A stretch of 64,000 nt of DNA from Ursus arctos (taxonomy: Eukaryota > Chordata > Mammalia > Carnivora > Ursidae): positions 83,495,299 to 83,559,298 of the forward strand of contig NW_026622763.1 of the NCBI RefSeq assembly GCF_023065955.2. Reading direction: 5' to 3'. The notes beneath the pieces were generated by a model. The model ran no database searches and was not told where the DNA came from. It saw only the letters and a list, made by a program, of their open reading frames with translations. Both the position numbers and the translations under genes were made by a program. This document shows, piece by piece, positions 62,434 to 64,000 of this stretch (position 1 is its first letter; each line of letters begins with the position of its first letter).

Positions 62434-64000
62434 GTAAGTAGCATTGATTTTCTCTCCAGTGCTGTGGGCTGTGCACTTCCCACTGTAAGAAATTCAGTTT
62501 TCCCAAATGCTGTTTGTTTGCTTGTCGTTATCTCTGAACTTTGCCTTGCTTCTGCCCTTTACTTTTCATTCCCAAAGCCACTAATCTCTACAGACCCAAA
62601 TCATAAATAACCAACCTCATGCCTATGGGAAGCTTCCTTAGCAGCATTTTCCATGTCCAGTCTCTACCCCACTTCTGCTTTTCGCGCACACTCCTGAAGC
62701 TAAATCATGAAAAAAAGTGTGTGTGTCAGGTGGGTGGAGGTGTCATCTACTTTCTTGCTTAAAATCACTTGGAACTTTTTTAATTTAAATATATTAATAG
62801 CTGTCAATGTCCTCAATGAAGCTTTTCCAAAAATAAGTTAGATGAACTTCTCTTGTGCTCAGATTTAGCTAAAACAGAGACTCTACTCCATTTCACCTTG
62901 GTCTTCTCCTGAGATCCATTCCAGGGTTCCCAGAAATCAATCCGTTTATCTCCACTTTTTATAATGGCAAAGTCAAAAGCATCTTAAAATCAGTGCCTCC
63001 AGAAAATGAGAGAATTACGGTAGACACTAAACATATAGCCTAGTTCTATGCAAGGCTCATTTGTCTTCATTCTTCTTTTGAGAATTATTTACTCACAAGT
63101 GGTATGATCAGTATTTAAAATATGAACATCATTTAAGATACACAATTTTAATTCCTCAAACCCCGGTTTACTCTGAAATGATTACACTTCCAGAAATTGT
63201 GCAGGGTATTCTAGGTTTTATGGTACACCCTCTCTATAGTCAAGGAAATCACCATCATCAAATAGGACCTTGGTAATTCACAACAAGCAAGGAGAACCTT
63301 CAAAGAACAAAAGCCTGCATAGTTCTTGTAGCCCTTCAAAATCTTAGAGACTGTCTCTAAGTGCCTGGAGAAAAGTAAAGAGAAGATAAATCAACTCTAT
63401 GAGTCTAGGGACCATGTGAGTTTTTGCTTACCATTATAACCCCAATGCTTAGGACTTAGCCCCCCAAGTAAACTGAATGTGTATTTCATAAATGAATGAA
63501 TGAATGACAGGCAATCAATGAAAGGATAGAATTGTGAAATTACCATTAAGTTTTTGTTTCCTTTAACTTCCTTTCTTAAATGAGGATCAAGGAAGTCTTT
63601 AAGCACATAGTAAAAAGTCAAACATAAGCTCTAAGGGAAAAGAATTATTGTAAAAGGCAAAGTTCTGTTGCTGAATAGCCACAAGACTAATCAAAAGTCT
63701 TTACATACAGAGTGTAAGCAGAAAGAGGAGAGAGGGCTCCCCCGCAAAGTAACACTGGCAACTATTAGGCTAATACGATCAATGTGAATGATCTCATAAG
63801 TAAACTGGATTTTAAAAATAAAACTATCTACATAGATGATTTCATTTTCTAGGTTGAAAAATATTCTCTTTCTTCAGTGTTCTATAAACACTGCCTAATA
63901 TCCCAGCATTTAGTACAGGTCTGTTCTTTCCCCTTGAATGAAGATACATGTTTTAATACGTATATATGCTTCTACATAAAAATTTCCATTTGGAGGGATG
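62434..64000 (+). other. Intron downstream of e16 (5' part)
   Basis: No further UNC80 exon is seen before the window ends, and no repeat that I can name. A short (GAAT)n run lies near 63492-63507. Confidence 0.75.

Noticed and set aside
1..64000. A previously undescribed multi-gene biological system
   Set aside because: The window is explained by one known gene, its introns and mammalian repeats. No second functional gene or cassette is supported.

Overview
This is a 64 kb window of mammalian nuclear DNA. It looks like an arctoid carnivore, most like a bear or a seal. The evidence is about a dozen tRNA-derived CAN-SINEs with the head GGGGCGCCTGGGTGG and the tail AAATAAATAAAATCTTT, young carnivore-type L1 3' ends, and ancient mammalian MIR, L2, MER5/MER20, Tigger and MaLR repeats. 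The species is an inference from repeat types; no database search was possible.

The only functional gene I can support is UNC80, on the + strand. UNC80 is the large scaffold subunit of the NALCN sodium-leak channel complex. Sixteen internal coding exons lie between 591 and 62433. All have GT-AG introns, the phases join exactly, and there is no stop or frameshift. Together they give about 2.9 kb of coding sequence, roughly residues 48-1014 of a protein of about 3,250 residues. The first coding exon is upstream of the window and most of the gene is downstream. Exon numbers below (e1-e16) are the order in this window; e1 is probably exon 2 of the gene.

Layout: 1-18 kb holds e1-e5, with introns carrying L2, an L1 ORF2 remnant, MER20, MER5 and a Tigger element. 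From 18 to 40.7 kb is one 22.7 kb intron, almost all repeats: nested L1s and SINEs, an LTR, an AT-rich duplication and a broken GIPC2-like retrocopy. From 40.7 to 48 kb, e6-e11 are closely packed; e11 encodes a long glycine/aspartate-rich low-complexity segment. From 52.7 to 62.4 kb, e12-e16 are spaced 1-4 kb apart.

I found no operon, CRISPR array, mobile gene cassette or new multi-gene system. Points that merit a second look are at the scale of splicing (a NAGNAG acceptor, a weak tandem acceptor next to a purine tract, a UG-repeat just downstream of a donor) and of retrotransposition history (two 5'-inverted L1s, nested insertions with perfect target-site duplications, an unidentified element split by an insert).
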